Assembly (NCBI GenBank): GCA_033961575.1
Contig: CM066727.1
Coordinates: forward strand, 120,454,434 to 120,518,433
DNA from: Aselliscus stoliczkanus
Taxonomy: Eukaryota; Chordata; Mammalia; Chiroptera; Hipposideridae
Length of the DNA stretch: 64,000 nucleotides
Direction of reading: 5' to 3'
In this document: piece after piece, positions 47,681-63,093 of the stretch
Numbering within the stretch: position 1 is the stretch's first letter
Layout of the letters: the number at the start of each line of letters is the position of its first letter
The notes under the pieces: generated by a model
Seen by the model: the letters and a program-made list of their open reading frames with translations, nothing else
Database searches by the model: none
Told to the model about the DNA's origin: nothing
Program-made: the position numbers and the translations under genes

Positions 47681-48305
47681 TAATTCTTGCCAAAGAAAGG
47701 TTTACTGTGGCCTTAGTTATATGGGTATCTTCCAACTAAGGACCCAGCTTTTCCATGTTGTCATATGCTAACTGCATTTTCTACTGACAAATGTTGTACT
47801 TTAGGAAGTCTATTTCTAAAAGTATATTTTATACCATAAAAATACAAACAATTAGTGACAAAAATACATAAGAAAACTAATCAAATAAAACCAAACAGTA
47901 CAAACATGACATTTTTAATGTTCGCTTTGGGGAAACATTCTGGTTGAGATGTGTCAGCAGCAGTTTCTTAAAATATAAATATAGTAAATTTGGGTTGAGC
48001 ATAACATTGTGGCCAGTGTCTCCCTAGAGTAAACATAAAAATTTTTCAGGGCCCCAAACTCTTAGAACTATATTAAAGATACTATCATCTGTCCCAAACA
48101 CTTTACAGAGGACTCTTATTTTCTTGAACAATTCTCTGATGCCTGATTCATCAACCTTAAATATTGCGGAGAAAAGTTCACATTTTTAGAATGTCTTTGG
48201 ATGTCTTTGTACCTATGTTTTGAGTTTCCTCTTGAGCTGTGGGAATGCACTAGTATTCCTGTTGATATAGTCGAATTACTTGTTGCTAACTCTGAAAGGT
48301 CTCCT
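47681..48305. other. Unassigned DNA
   Basis: No gene or repeat recognised. Confidence 0.5.
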
Positions 48306-48674
48306 TTTTTGAGATTTTTATTAAAACATAGCTAACAATATCATATTAGTTTCAGGAGTACACCATATTCATTCAACATTTATATACCTAAAGAAGTGAT
48401 CACCATGATAAGCCCAGCAACCATCTGACACTGTGCCATGTTATCACAATATTATTGACTATATTCCCTATGCTTTACTTTACATCCCTATTACTATTTC
48501 ATACTTACCAATTTGTACTCCATCGCTTCACCTTTTTAGCCTCTTCCAACCCCCCTCTCATCTATCACCCCAATATCTCTAGTAGTACCCATCTGACACC
48601 ATATGTATTCATAATATTAAAATATTATTGACTATGTTCCTTATGCTGTACCCTACTTCCCCATGACTTTTTTT

Positions 48675-48788
48675 CTTTCTTTCTTTCTTTTTTTTTGAGG
48701 GCAGTGTCACTGGCCCTCATATGTGGGACCCTAACTGGGGCCGCTGGCTTCTCAAGCCAGTGCTTAACCACCGTGCACTCGGCCGGCC
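48675..48788 (-). mobile_element. Short tRNA-derived SINE inside L1 copy C
   Basis: The minus-strand head ggccggccgagtgcacggtg is followed by about 90 bp of tRNA-like body and an (AAAG)n/poly(A) tail (T-rich 48675-48698). A 15-bp duplication, cccatgacttttttt, flanks it at 48660-48674 and 48789-48803. It shares its head type with the SINE at 3313 but has a shorter body. Confidence 0.9.
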
Positions 48789-49609
48789 CCCATGACTTTT
48801 TTTAACTACCAATTTGTACTTCTTAATCCCTTTCCCTTTTCACCCACCCTCTCACTACCCCCTCAAAATATTCTCTGTACCTATGAATTTGTTTCTATTT
48901 TGTTTCTTTATGTTGTTTTAAGATTCCATATTTTGTATAAACGGAATCACATTGCATCTGTCTTTCTCGGTCTGACATGCTCCACTCAGCACAATACCCT
49001 CCAGGTCCATCCATGCCACCACAGATGGCAAGAACCCATTTCCTGCCACAGCCGACCAATATTTCATCGTATATATGTACCACCTGCTGTTTACTCACTC
49101 ATACATCAATGGACACCAAGGCTACCTACACATCTTGACCACTGTAGACAATGCTTAAATGAACATATGAATGCATTTGTCCCTCAAAGTAGCATTTTGA
49201 GTTTCTGTGGTTAAATACCCAGAAGTGGGATTACTGGGTCCTTCTTTGTCTCTTGTTATAGCCTTTGTTTTAAAGTCTATTTTGTCTGGTATAAGTATTG
49301 CTACCACAGCTTTTAAAAAAAAAAAAATTTGCATTTCAATGAAATATCTTTTTCTGTCTCTTTACTTTCAGTCTGTGTGTGTCTTTGGATCTGAAGTGAG
49401 TCTCTTGTAGGCAGCATATGTAAGGGTCTTGTTTTCTTTCCAGTCAGCCACCCTATCTTTTGATTGGAGCACTGAATCCATTTACATTTAAAGTAATTAT
49501 TGATGGATATGTAGTTATTTTATTATTCATATTTTTAATCTTTTTTTCATTTTGTTTTAAAAAATGTCCTCTAGGATTCCTTGCAATACTGGTTTGGTGG
49601 CGATGAACT

Positions 49610-50963
49610 CCTTTAGCTTTTTCTTGTCTGGGAAGCTCTTTATCTGTCCTTTGATTCTAAATATAGCATTGCTGGGTAGAGCAATCTTGGCTATAGGTTC
49701 TTACTTTTCATCACTTTGAATATTTTGTGCCACTCCCTTCTGGTCTGCAAAGTTCCTGTTGAGAAATCAGTTGATAGTCTTATGGGAACTCTTCGTAGGT
49801 AACAAACTGTTTTTCTTCTGCTGCTTTTAACATTCTCCCTTTGTCTTTAATTTTTGGAATTTTAATTATAATATGCCTTGGTATGGGCCTCATTGGGTTT
49901 ATCTTGTTTGAGACTCTGTGTTTCCTGGGCTTGTATGTCTGTTTCCTTTGCCACGTTAGGGACGTTTCCCATCATTATTTCTTCAAATAGGTTTTCAATT
50001 CCTTGCTCTCTGTCTCTTCTCCTTCTGGTAGCCCTATGATGCAAATGTTGTCATGCTTGATGTTGTCCCAGAGACCCCTTACACTTCTCATTTTTTTGGA
50101 TTCTTTTTTATTTTTCCTGTTCTGATTGGGTATTTTCAGCTATCTTATCTTTCCTCTTTTAAAAGAAAAAGGGGGAATTGGGGGAAGGGAACAGTGTTGG
50201 GGAATTGGGGGTGGCGACCAGCCAAGTTGTTCTTCAATCTTCATTGTGGAGGGTGCCAGTCACCATCTGGCTGCCAGTCAGCAGCTTGTGGCCTCTAAGC
50301 TCAAGGTGCTGTGTTCAATCTTAGTTGCAGGTGGGCGTACCCACTATCCCATGAGAGAGTTGAACCAGTAGCCTTGTTGTTAAGAGTGCACACTCTATCC
50401 TCTGAGCTATCCAGGTGGAAGCTCAACTCAAGGTGCCGAGTTCAGTCTTAGTTGAGGGCAGGCATAGCTCACCATTGAAAAGGCAGTCTTGTTGTTAGGA
50501 GCACGTGCTCTCACCAGTGAACCATCCTTCCACCTGTTGGCAGCTCAGCAGCAGCTCAGCTCAGGTGCAGCATCACTGGCCCATGTGGGAATCGAACCAG
50601 CAGCCCTGTTGCTCAGAGCTCACGCTCTTAAGCTGAGCCACTCAGCCAGCCCCAGCTATCTTATCTTTCAAGTCACTGATTTCATCCTCTGCTTCATCTA
50701 ATCTACTGATGATTCTCTCTAATCTATTCTTCATTTTCGTTACTATATTCTCCATTTCTGATTGGTTCTTTTTTTATGTTTTCTATCACCATTTTTATGT
50801 TTCCTATCTCTTTGTTGAAGTTCTCTCTGAGATCACTGAGCATCCTTATAACCAGTGACTTGAACTCTGTGTCTGGTAGATTGCTTGTCTCCATTTTGTT
50901 TATTTCTTTTTCTGGAGCTTTATTTTGTTCTTTTATTTGGGACATATTTCTTTGTCTCCTCAT
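49610..50963 (-). pseudogene. L1 copy C ORF1 remnant
   Basis: The N-terminal 79 residues (50963-50724; MRRQRNMSQIKEQNKAPEKE) match the ORF1p start and coiled coil. The RRM part appears at 50044-49862 (REQGIENLFEEIM). The C-terminal domain runs to about 49610. A 500-bp SINE lies between the first two parts, and several stops are present. Confidence 0.85.
50154..50653 (-). mobile_element. Trimeric tRNA-derived SINE inside L1 copy C ORF1
   Basis: The second copy of the ~500-bp trimer, with tail at about 50154-50200 and head at about 50653 (minus-strand gggctggctgagtggctcag). The head unit has a perfect B box, ggttcgattcc (complement at 50588-50598). The third unit has a decayed one at 50356-50366. 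A perfect 16-bp duplication, agctatcttatctttc, flanks it at 50138-50153 and 50654-50669. It moved as one unit, independently of the copy at 12798. Confidence 0.93.
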
Positions 50964-50989
50964 GTTGACTGTCTCCCTGTGTTTGTTTC

Positions 50990-51590
50990 TATGTATTAGG
51001 TAGAGCTGCTATGCTTCTTGGTCTTAGTACAGTGGTTTTATGTAGTAGGTGTGCTGTGGAGCCCAGTGACACAACTTCCCTGGTCACCTGAACCAGGTGC
51101 TCCAGGTGTGTCCCTTGTGTGGGTTGTGTGTGCCCTCCCACTGTAGCTGTCTCATGGTTGCTGTTTGCACATAAATGTGAGGGATTGACTGGTTGTTAGG
51201 ACTGGCTGTGACTACAGTGGAGGAGCTGTTGGGAAGGGACTGAGAAGATGGAAGAGAATTTGCTTTAGCAGGGCTCTGGTGACTGCCCAGTCTGCCCTTT
51301 GGGTGTGTCAACCTGGGAGGTAGCCAGGTGATGCTCCGACTCAGTCTGAAGCTGGCCACCCTGTGTGCCAGCCCTGAGACCTCCCGGGAGTGGCCCCTCC
51401 ACAGGCCAAGTTTAGCCTCAAATTGTGTGGAGCTGTGACCCCTTGCTCCTCCAGGGGGTACCTCCACACCTGAGATATCCCTCCTGATTTTTAGTGGTCA
51501 CACACAGGTGTGGGACTAGCCTATTCACTGTCTCTACCCCTCCTACCAGTTTCAAGGTGGTTTCTGTATATCCTTAGTTGTAGGACTTTG
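50990..51590 (-). promoter_or_regulatory. L1 copy C 5' UTR
   Basis: G+C-rich text upstream of ORF1, for example agacctcccgggagtggccc. A 127-codon sense-strand ORF (51467-51084) lies in it, without a known domain. Its edge near 51590 is a compositional estimate. Confidence 0.6.
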
Positions 51591-51599
51591 GTTCAGCTA

Positions 51600-51984
51600 G
51601 ACTTCAGGAAATTCTCAATAATGAAAGTCTGCCTTGATTTTCATTTTTCCTGTTCTTCAGTATTCTGAAAAGAGAAAATATTTGCCAAATTTTTTTGAAG
51701 TGTTTGTACATTTACATCATCAAAAGTTATTGCATTGTGAACATGTATTTAGTGAATTGGGCACTGATCAAACAGTCTGGTGTCACCTTTCTACTGCTTT
51801 CTTTCAGCTGGTTTTAGAGAATTGCACAGGTCTCAGTTCAATTCCATTAGAAGAAATATTAAGGCTTTTATTCTTTGATGAAATAGCATATGTAGGCAAT
51901 CCCTTTAAAATCTCTGCTGATAAATGTAGCAGGAATGGTGGAGATGGTGAAGAAAAAACAAGGGTTGAGAAATGTACAGTAGGT
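51600..51984. other. Unassigned DNA
   Basis: The 131-codon plus ORF at 51634-52029 runs into a MIR relic, has no recognised domain and is probably chance. No splice-flanked exon can be argued. Confidence 0.4.
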
Positions 51985-52130
51985 TTAGACCTAAAGTCTC
52001 TATTTTGTGTGACTTTGGGTAGTAACTAAGTCACTCTGAGCCTCTGCTTTCTCATCTGTAGAATGAAAATTATTCTAAACTTACCTACCACATACAATTG
52101 TAAAAAATCTTACCATATTCAACGTGTTTC
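51985..52130 (+). mobile_element. MIR-type SINE relic
   Basis: Plus-strand MIR core: ttgtgtgactttgggtagta, gagcctctgctttctcatct, gtagaatgaaaattattcta. Confidence 0.75.
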
Positions 52131-53400
52131 ACAAACTGAAAGCATTATTTTAAAAATCCAGCTACATTGATTAGTTATCCAGTATTCACACATTGACTGT
52201 CATTTTCCCTATGAAAGGGAATGATATTTTCATATAACAGGAGTAATTCACTGTTTTTTATTTTATTAATATTTTTATTTATTTGGTTCATTTATTCCTT
52301 AGATATTTCTATATTGGTTTATTCCCTATTTGCTACCAAGTTGAAATACATCTGTCCCATTCTCTCTATACGAGGAAAGAAATGCTTACCTGCCTTGCTT
52401 AAAATGCTTTAAAGCTGAAATAATGGTCTATATTATAAGGAAACATTCACTTTTACCTTCGAGTTTTTGTATTTTCTGATTAACTGAATGGGTTGATAGA
52501 TGTTCTAAATTTGTTGAGCATTCCAACATTATGGCTTATAAATGGAATTAGCTTTGGGTTATACTGTTAGCTTATACTTTGGGTGCTCATATCGGATAGG
52601 CTTCAATCTTGAAACAGCAGCTACATTAAATATCTTCAAAACTGAACAGTCACTTATCACTGGCCAGAGATAGTCTATTACCTCCAAAAATTTGCCTCTG
52701 GGTGACTTAGGGTACTTACTTTCAAAGGTTGGTTCACAGTGCTATAGGAGTCCAGTAGACGGCAGCTGATAAGGTAACACTGCCACATGCATTCAACTTG
52801 CAGCTATTTTTGAATTCAGAACCATAAGATTCTCCGCAGGTATGGCTTTTCAATTGTAAAGTGCTTAAAGCAGATGGGACATTATTATTAGCATGGATAA
52901 TATATTTTCATTGTATTAGGATTGAAAGTGATTTTCCAGATAATGGCTTAGGCTAATGTTTGTGGAGCCTGTCCTGTTAATCCACCAAAAATGCAGCCTG
53001 GCTTTCAGAAGCAATTCCACTTTTATTGAATGTTTTTGATTAAATATTTAACTCCTGTGAATTTCTTACCATGTTATTGAAGAACTATGTTAGTTTATTT
53101 TCTTTTTGGAGTCATTGTTATTGCATTTTTTAAGTTAAAAGTGGCCTCTGGCTAATCCAGAAACCTATTTTAAACTAAATAGTTATATGTTTTATTATAT
53201 ATTAGTTGATTCATTTAAAAAATAATCTCAATAAAAGTCTTTTATATTTCCACAGGTATCACAGAGTGCAAGTCAAAGGGTTGTTTAATACATATTAGAT
53301 GAGATACTATAGCAGGGACCCCCAACCAAAAGAATTGTTCACTCCTCAACCTAAGACTTAGCCACAGAAAACCAATATCTCTAGTTATTCCACCATCAAA
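52131..53400. other. Unassigned DNA; 52440-53000 repeat-free
   Basis: No gene supported. The middle part has balanced composition and no repeat signature. It could be conserved noncoding DNA, but no motif cluster stands out. Confidence 0.4.
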
Positions 53401-53404
53401 TTAA

Positions 53405-53440
53405 GTGTCTTCTTATGTAGTAAGTACTGTGCTAGGTGCC

Positions 53441-53497
<57 letters not shown>

Positions 53498-53530
53498 CAA
53501 GGAGAGCATTCATGGAGACAAGGAAATGAC
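53405..53530 (-). mobile_element. L2 relic carrying (CA)n
   Basis: The reversed L2 3' end words gtagtaagtactgtgctagg and gtgccaggga lead into the CA tract and resume with gagagcattcatggagacaa. Confidence 0.55.
53444..53494. repeat. (CA)n microsatellite
   Basis: About 25 uninterrupted CA units, the longest dinucleotide run in the window. Confidence 0.95.
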
Positions 53531-53569
53531 TGATATTTCAAAAGTACAATTTCAACTTTCTGTAATCAG

Positions 53570-53740
53570 GGCAATGGTGAGGATATAGTACTTATGAGCT
53601 GTGCGGCCTAGATAAGTAACTTATGCTGTATTAGCCCTAATTTGCCTATTAATATGGGTGATATTAACCATAACCCAGAATTGTTGGAAGAGTAAAATGG
53701 GATATGGCTGTTTGGTATAGATAGAAACCCTATATAGTAA
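53570..53740 (+). mobile_element. Possible MIR-type relic
   Basis: Plus-strand order resembles MIR (tgtgcggcctagataagtaa, then attaatatgggtgatattaa). Weak. Confidence 0.4.
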
Positions 53741-54066
53741 AGAAAAAAAGTTTTGAATACCTTGAAATTCACAATATTTAGATGGCATTTATATCCTTCC
53801 CCAAATTTCTCAACTGACAAATATCTTCGCAACTATTTAAGTATTATTTTATTATTTCTCAGGTTCTTTGGGTCTCTAAAATTGCCAAGCCTGTTTACTG
53901 TTACTAACTTTTGTAAGAAATAGGGAAGCCATGATGCTACTATGAGTTTGGTGGATAGGTCCTACCCTAACATTTTCTTTGTCTTCAGTTTCCTGACTCA
54001 GCTATGAAACCTATACCACCAACACCAACACCCCTCCACCAACAATAAAAAATAGCCTGTGAACAT
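53741..54066. other. Unassigned DNA
   Basis: No feature recognised. Confidence 0.5.
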
Positions 54067-54067
54067 A

Positions 54068-54510
54068 GCTGTATTAATTTCTTATTGCTGCTGTAACAAA
54101 GCACCACAGACTTAATGGCTTGAAGTACACCATTTCACGTACAGTCCTGGAGGTCAGAAATCTAAAATGGGTCAGCAGATACATGTTCCTTCTGAAGGCG
54201 AGAATCCATCCCCTTGCCTTTTCTAGCTTTCAGAGGCCACCCACATTCCTTGGTTCATGGGTCCGCATTACTCCTACCATTGCTTCTGTTGTCACATTGA
54301 CTTCTCTGATTCCAGTGCTCCTGCCTCCCTATTGTAAGACCTCTTGTGGTTATAATGGACTAACTTAGATAACACAAGCTATTCTCACATCTCAATATCC
54401 TTAATCACATCTACAGGGCTCTTTTTGTCATATGAAGTAATGTATTTATGGGTCCCAGGAATTAGGCCTTGGCCATCTTAGAAAGGCTATTATTTCACCT
54501 ACCACAATAA
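54068..54510. repeat. Ancient dispersed mammalian repeat, family not named
   Basis: Words such as ttcttattgctgctgtaaca, agtcctggaggtcagaaatc, gagaatccatccccttgcct and atttcacctaccacaataac are familiar from an abundant mammalian interspersed repeat, probably L1M-linked. The ORF at 54120-54368 is not a gene. Confidence 0.6.
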
Positions 54511-54884
54511 CATGGGAAGATGAAAAGAAATCTGAAACATGTTTCATTTTTAGAAACGAGCTGGGATGCCAGGAAACAGACCAAGCTTGGGCAATGAAGA
54601 AACATGACACTATCCTTCAATGGACATACTTAATTCCATTAGGACTCACTGAGGGAAAAGCCAAACAGTAGTGTGAAGTACAGAATTTTGTTTGTAAAAG
54701 CAGTATTTTGGCATTGAGTACCAAAGAATAAGTAGAACTAATCTAAGTGAAAGTGACCCTAGTAGACATTGTTGATAAATTTGTCTCAGGGAACAGATAG
54801 GAATAGTTAGAAATTAGCATATAGATTCATCATGAAATAATAGTAGTTCATTATTTTTAATGGTAATGTGAGATTGCAGAGACA
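54511..54884. other. Unassigned DNA
   Basis: No feature recognised. Confidence 0.5.
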
Positions 54885-55085
54885 TTTCTTGGATATTATT
54901 TTCTTTTCAATACTCTGAGCACTCTTGTAAGGTAGATAGGGAATGTATTTTAAACTCAATATAACTGATAAAGCACTGAGGCTCAGAAATATATAACTAG
55001 CTCAGGGTTCCAGGCTGGCATGCTAGCTGAGGGTCTGACTGGCGAATGTCAAGTCTGTGAACTCTAATGCCCGAGGTACCAGAAA
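54885..55085 (-). mobile_element. MIR-type SINE relic
   Basis: A reversed MIR order on the plus strand: actctgagcactcttgtaag, ataaagcactgaggctcaga, tatataactagctcagggtt, then aagtctgtgaactctaatgc. Confidence 0.65.
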
Positions 55086-56815
55086 TTCATTTGATCCCAA
55101 AAGAAGCTGAATAATTCTCTTTCAAGTCTTGTTTCCACTATGGTTACCCCTTGACATGCTGACTGATCATACCTTAAAACAATAGAAAATTCTCTAAATT
55201 AACAAATAATACCCTTTTTCCTTATTTCTAATATCATCATTAATACAATTCATTATGTCAAAGAGGTGAACTACTACTACATTCAATGTTACACTCTTTA
55301 GTCTAAACTTCTGTCACAAACACCAGCAAAATGAACCGCTGTCTTTCAGTGTCTTGACCATTTCTAATGAAGGACCAAGCATTTTGATCGTTCTCGAAGA
55401 TGATCTATCTGTAATTGCTCTGAGGAATTATGAATCTCTGTTGAATACCAAACCACTTCTCATGTGAGAAGCAGCAATCCTGCAAATTACACCTGCAAGG
55501 AAAAGCAGCTGCCATTGTGCCCCTCAATGTGGGACTCACAGTATATATGCCATGTCTCCCAGGCACGTCCCCTTCCGGCTCCTAATTCAGCTCCTCTGGA
55601 GGACACATGCTGTATTTTGGTGCTCTTGCTCCATCAAATGCATTTTGTGTTTATTAAAAAGCCAACATTTTAAGTCATACCAACATAGGCATACTCTTCA
55701 AATTTGGTGCAAAATCTACCCTCAGTGTCAGGTGGTCTGGAGAATAAAAACTTATCTTTTGGAACTAGCCCCAAAGGATCCCAAAGTTAAATTCCATCAT
55801 TCCACATTTATTCTCTAAACAAAGGCAATTACCATCCAACTGTTTTCCTGGAGTGAAACAAAATCTTGATTTTATGTAAAGATAAGAGGTACTGTTTATT
55901 TCAAGACGTGCAGTGAACAACAACAAAAAATGTACCAGTGACTCGCTGGGCTCTGCAGCTATGGAGCCATGATTCAAATTTGTGTCTTAGCAAACTAAAG
56001 CTCAGTGTGTGATAGGTCATTGGTTTCATTCTCACATAGTCCACCTGTGTGGTTTCCCAGTGTCTTCTGAATTGATTTACTCAGCTAACTTCACATGTAT
56101 CCATGAACAAAAACCACAAATAACTTATAGGTGAACTGAATTATGTAAAGAAAACTTCAGTCTAGCCTCTGTGTGAATTATCACAGCATCTTCCTACTGC
56201 AACTAATGAAGGGCCAACCAGGGAGACTCCTTATACAGTCAGCATTAGTGCACAGCTCATCCTCCATGGGCTTTGTGCTTTCATCTTCTCAAATACAGCA
56301 CAGGGGGCTGTTACATCTACTTTGAAATATTATTTTTTCCTTAATAAATTCCTTGGTGTATATTATTGTCCAGTGAGGCTTACTGACTAGGGAAAAAAAA
56401 AAGAAAACAGCAGGTGCTCTATCATTTTGAAAGGTTCCAATTGCATAAGCCTTTATGACAAAGACTTTTGCCATATTTTGCATCAAGAGCTTGTCACTTG
56501 GGTCCAAGTTCATATTATGGGTCGTTATTTTCCAAATTGAATTTGCTTATCTGCTCTTCCCTTTATGGGTAGCACTACTTGAAGCCAAGCTCACACTGTT
56601 TTTTAACATGCTCATCTGAATTCTGTTTCTTTTTTGTTTTGAGCACTCTACACTGGAATTAATAATATAATATATGTGTCTGCTAAAATGGCTTATTTTG
56701 ATTAGGTTCTTTTGTCCTTGTGGTAACTCAGACCTTGGGGGAAAACTTTGATTGATTATTTATTTTATTTCACTTTGCAAATTCTCATTTTACTGCTTTC
56801 TGACAAAAAGTGATT
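55086..56815. other. Unassigned DNA
   Basis: No gene supported. ORFs of 69-88 codons at 55464-55977 overlap on both strands. No repeat recognised up to the L1 tail. Confidence 0.45.
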
Positions 56816-56817
56816 TT

Positions 56818-56851
<34 letters not shown>

Positions 56852-56884
56852 TTCTTTTTTTTTTTTTTTTTTTTTTTTTTAATT

Positions 56885-57030
56885 AGTTTCAGGTGTACAA
56901 CACAGTGCAATAGTTATACATTTTACCCCTCAAAGTGACAACGCCCCACCCCCCAATAGTTTCAGGTGTACAACACAGTGCAATAGTTATACATTTTACC
57001 CCCCAAAGTGACAAACCCCCACCCCCAATA
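56885..57030 (-). repeat. Tandem duplication at the L1 copy D 3' end
   Basis: The stretch starting agtttcaggtgtacaacaca at 56885 recurs at 56958, an offset of 73 bp. Both copies run through ttatacattttacccc to the C-rich spacer. The copy at 24067 has the stretch only once. Confidence 0.9.
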
Positions 57031-57433
57031 CACCCCCCACCCCCCCATATCATACATATCTATTACTCTTCCTCTGACTCTCTTCCACAGTATAATCCAC
57101 ATCCCGTGACTATCTATATATATTCAATTACAGTAGGTATACCACCTCCACTTTAGTAATACAGTGCAGTGATCAAACCTCTACTCCATCCATGAAATGG
57201 TCTACCTAACAAGACCTATGATCATCTGACATTCCACAGAATATTTACAACATTTAAATTATATTCCCCAAACTGTTTTTCCTATCCCAGTAGCAATATT
57301 GTAGTTGCCTATTTTTGCTGTCTAATCCCTTCCCCTTCTCCCTCATTCCCATTCCTCTCCAAATTAGCAACCCTGATTTTTCCTCTATATCTATGAGACA
57401 GTTTCTGTTTACTTTGCTCATTCATACAGTTTT

Positions 57434-61257
<3,824 letters not shown>

Positions 61258-61305
61258 TTTCTTATTTGTGTTCGTAGTCTTTCATAGGTTGTTTTTCTCT
61301 TCTAC

Positions 61306-62180
61306 TTAAAGAAGCCCTTTTAGCATTTCCTGCAAAGCTGGCTTGGTGGTAATGAATTCCCTTAACTTATTTTTTTCTGCAAAGCTCCTTATCTCGCCTT
61401 CGATTTTAAATGATAACCTTGCTGGATACAGCAATCTTGGTTGTAGGCCTTTATTTTTCATCACTTTGAAAACCTCCTGCCACTCTCTTCTGGCCTGCAA
61501 AGTTTCTGTAGAAAAGTCAGCTGATAATCTTATGGGGGTACCCTTGTAAGTAACTTGCTGCGTTCCCTTGCTGCTTTAAGGATTCTGTCTTTGTCCTTAA
61601 CCCTTGCCATTTTCACTATAATGTGTCTTGGAGTGGGCCTGTTTGGAATCATCCTGTTTGGAACTCGCTGCACTTCCTGGGCTTGTATTTCAATGTCCTT
61701 TGCCAGGTTAGGGAAGTTTTCAGACATTATTACTTCAAATATATTCTCAATCCCTTGCTCCCTCTCTTCTCCTTCTGGTACTCCAATGACCCTTAGGTTA
61801 TTGCGTCTGATGTTGTCCCCCAGCTCTCTTAAACTATTTTCCATGTTTTTCATTCTTTTTTCTTTTTGTTGTACCGCATGGGTGATCTCTGCTATTTTGT
61901 CTTCTAAGTCACTGATTCGATTTTCTGCTTCATCCAGTCTGCTAGTGATTCCATCAAGTTTGTTATTTAATTCAGTAATTGTGTTCTTAAGTTCTAGCTG
62001 GTTGCTTTTCATGATTTCTCTATCCTTCTTTATATTTTCATTAATTTCCTTGAACATTCTAATAATCAGTGTTCTGAACTCTGTCTCCGATAGGTTGGTT
62101 ACCTCTATTTCCTCTATTTCCACAGATTCAGGAAGTTTCTTCTGTTCTTTTATTTGTGTTGTGTTTCTTTGTCTCCCCAT
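61306..62180 (-). pseudogene. L1 copy D ORF1, one frameshift
   Basis: 216 residues from 62180 to 61530 begin MGRQRNTTQIKEQKKLPE. They have a coiled coil over about residues 45-125 (many Glu, Lys, Asn, Leu) and an RRM-like domain to about residue 200 (LRVIGVPEGEEREQGIENIF). A frameshift near 61500-61530 moves the C-terminal domain to 61500-61306 (ARREWQEVFKVM, then ITTKPALQEMLKGLL). Apart from this break it is nearly complete for an ORF1p. The start is the first Met of the conserved N-terminus. Confidence 0.92.
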
Positions 62181-63062
62181 TCTGGCTTACTCTTTGTGTT
62201 TGCTTCAATATAACAGATAGATCCCCAGATTTCTCAGTCTTTTCTGGGTAAACTTATATGGTGTGTGTCCTTTATATTTGAATTACTCAGTCTCCCTATT
62301 CTCCTGTGCTTGTATCTGAGGTGTTCCTTGTGTCGTGCGTCCTCACTTGTTGAAGTTTTAGTTTTGATTACTTTTGGTTTGTCAGTAGGTGGGATTGACT
62401 CCCAGATTGATTAGCTGTGAGGATCAGCAGCTTCTGCAGTTTATGAGCTGCTGTGAGAGGATTGACCCCTCTGATGAAACTTGGACCCTATGGGTCTTAG
62501 TACCTGTAGTAACTTCTTTTTGGGTGTGACTCTTGTATGTCAAACCCAGAAATGCTCTGGTTTTATCTAAAGTTGGCCTCCGGGTATGATGATTCTTGTG
62601 TCTGTTTGTTTGGACCCACTGCTGCAGAGTGATTTTAGAGCATAACAGATCAACAAGAACAACCTCCGCAGCCACCAAAATTAAACAAAATGCTCGCACA
62701 ATTAAAAACAACAAACCATCAAACTACAGTCAAATTTTACAGAAATATCAATCATACTAATGAAGAAACCAAACAGAAACAAAACAAAAACCACATACTC
62801 AATAATAACAGAAGAGGAAACAAAATAAAATACAATATCCTAAAATAAAAAATAGAATAAACATGAGAAACCGATTAGCTATACCTAAAAATAAAAAATA
62901 AAAATAAACTAAAATAATAATAAAAAAGTAAGAAAAATTTAAAAAATAAAATTTGCAGAAAAAAGGAAAAGAGGAAAAGTATAGCAGTGAGAAGAATGAA
63001 TAAAATAAGAGAGAAAGTGAGGGTGGGGAAAAAAGAAAAAGAAAAGAAAGAAAAAGAAAAAG

Positions 63063-63093
<31 letters not shown>

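Larger units (their letters stand above)
48310..51590 (-). mobile_element. LINE-1 copy C with internally deleted ORF2
   Basis: A minus-strand L1 keeps both ends but only part of ORF2. Order: 5' UTR (51590-50990), ORF1 (50963 to about 49610, split by a trimeric SINE), endonuclease start (about 49550-49240), a direct join to the ORF2 C-terminus (49240-48990), and the 3' UTR (48990-48310, split by a short SINE). The join at 49238-49240 lies on gtc, shared by both parental sites in copy D (57751-57753 and 60973-60975). About 3.2 kb including all RT is gone. The 3' UTR also contains a diverged tandem duplication. Confidence 0.9.

Noticed and set aside
48792..49214. A 140-codon plus-strand ORF
   Set aside because: Antisense across the L1 copy C 3' UTR and ORF2 end.
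50154..50653. tRNA genes (B-box-like motifs)
   Set aside because: The motifs belong to a tRNA-derived SINE with target duplications. The units do not form an intact tRNA cloverleaf with a usable anticodon arm.
51634..52029. A 131-codon plus-strand ORF as a possible exon
   Set aside because: Its end runs through a MIR relic, and no recognisable protein family was seen.
61555..62220. A 221-codon plus-strand ORF
   Set aside because: It is the exact antisense of L1 copy D ORF1 and shows only a Ser/Leu/Ile-rich shadow.
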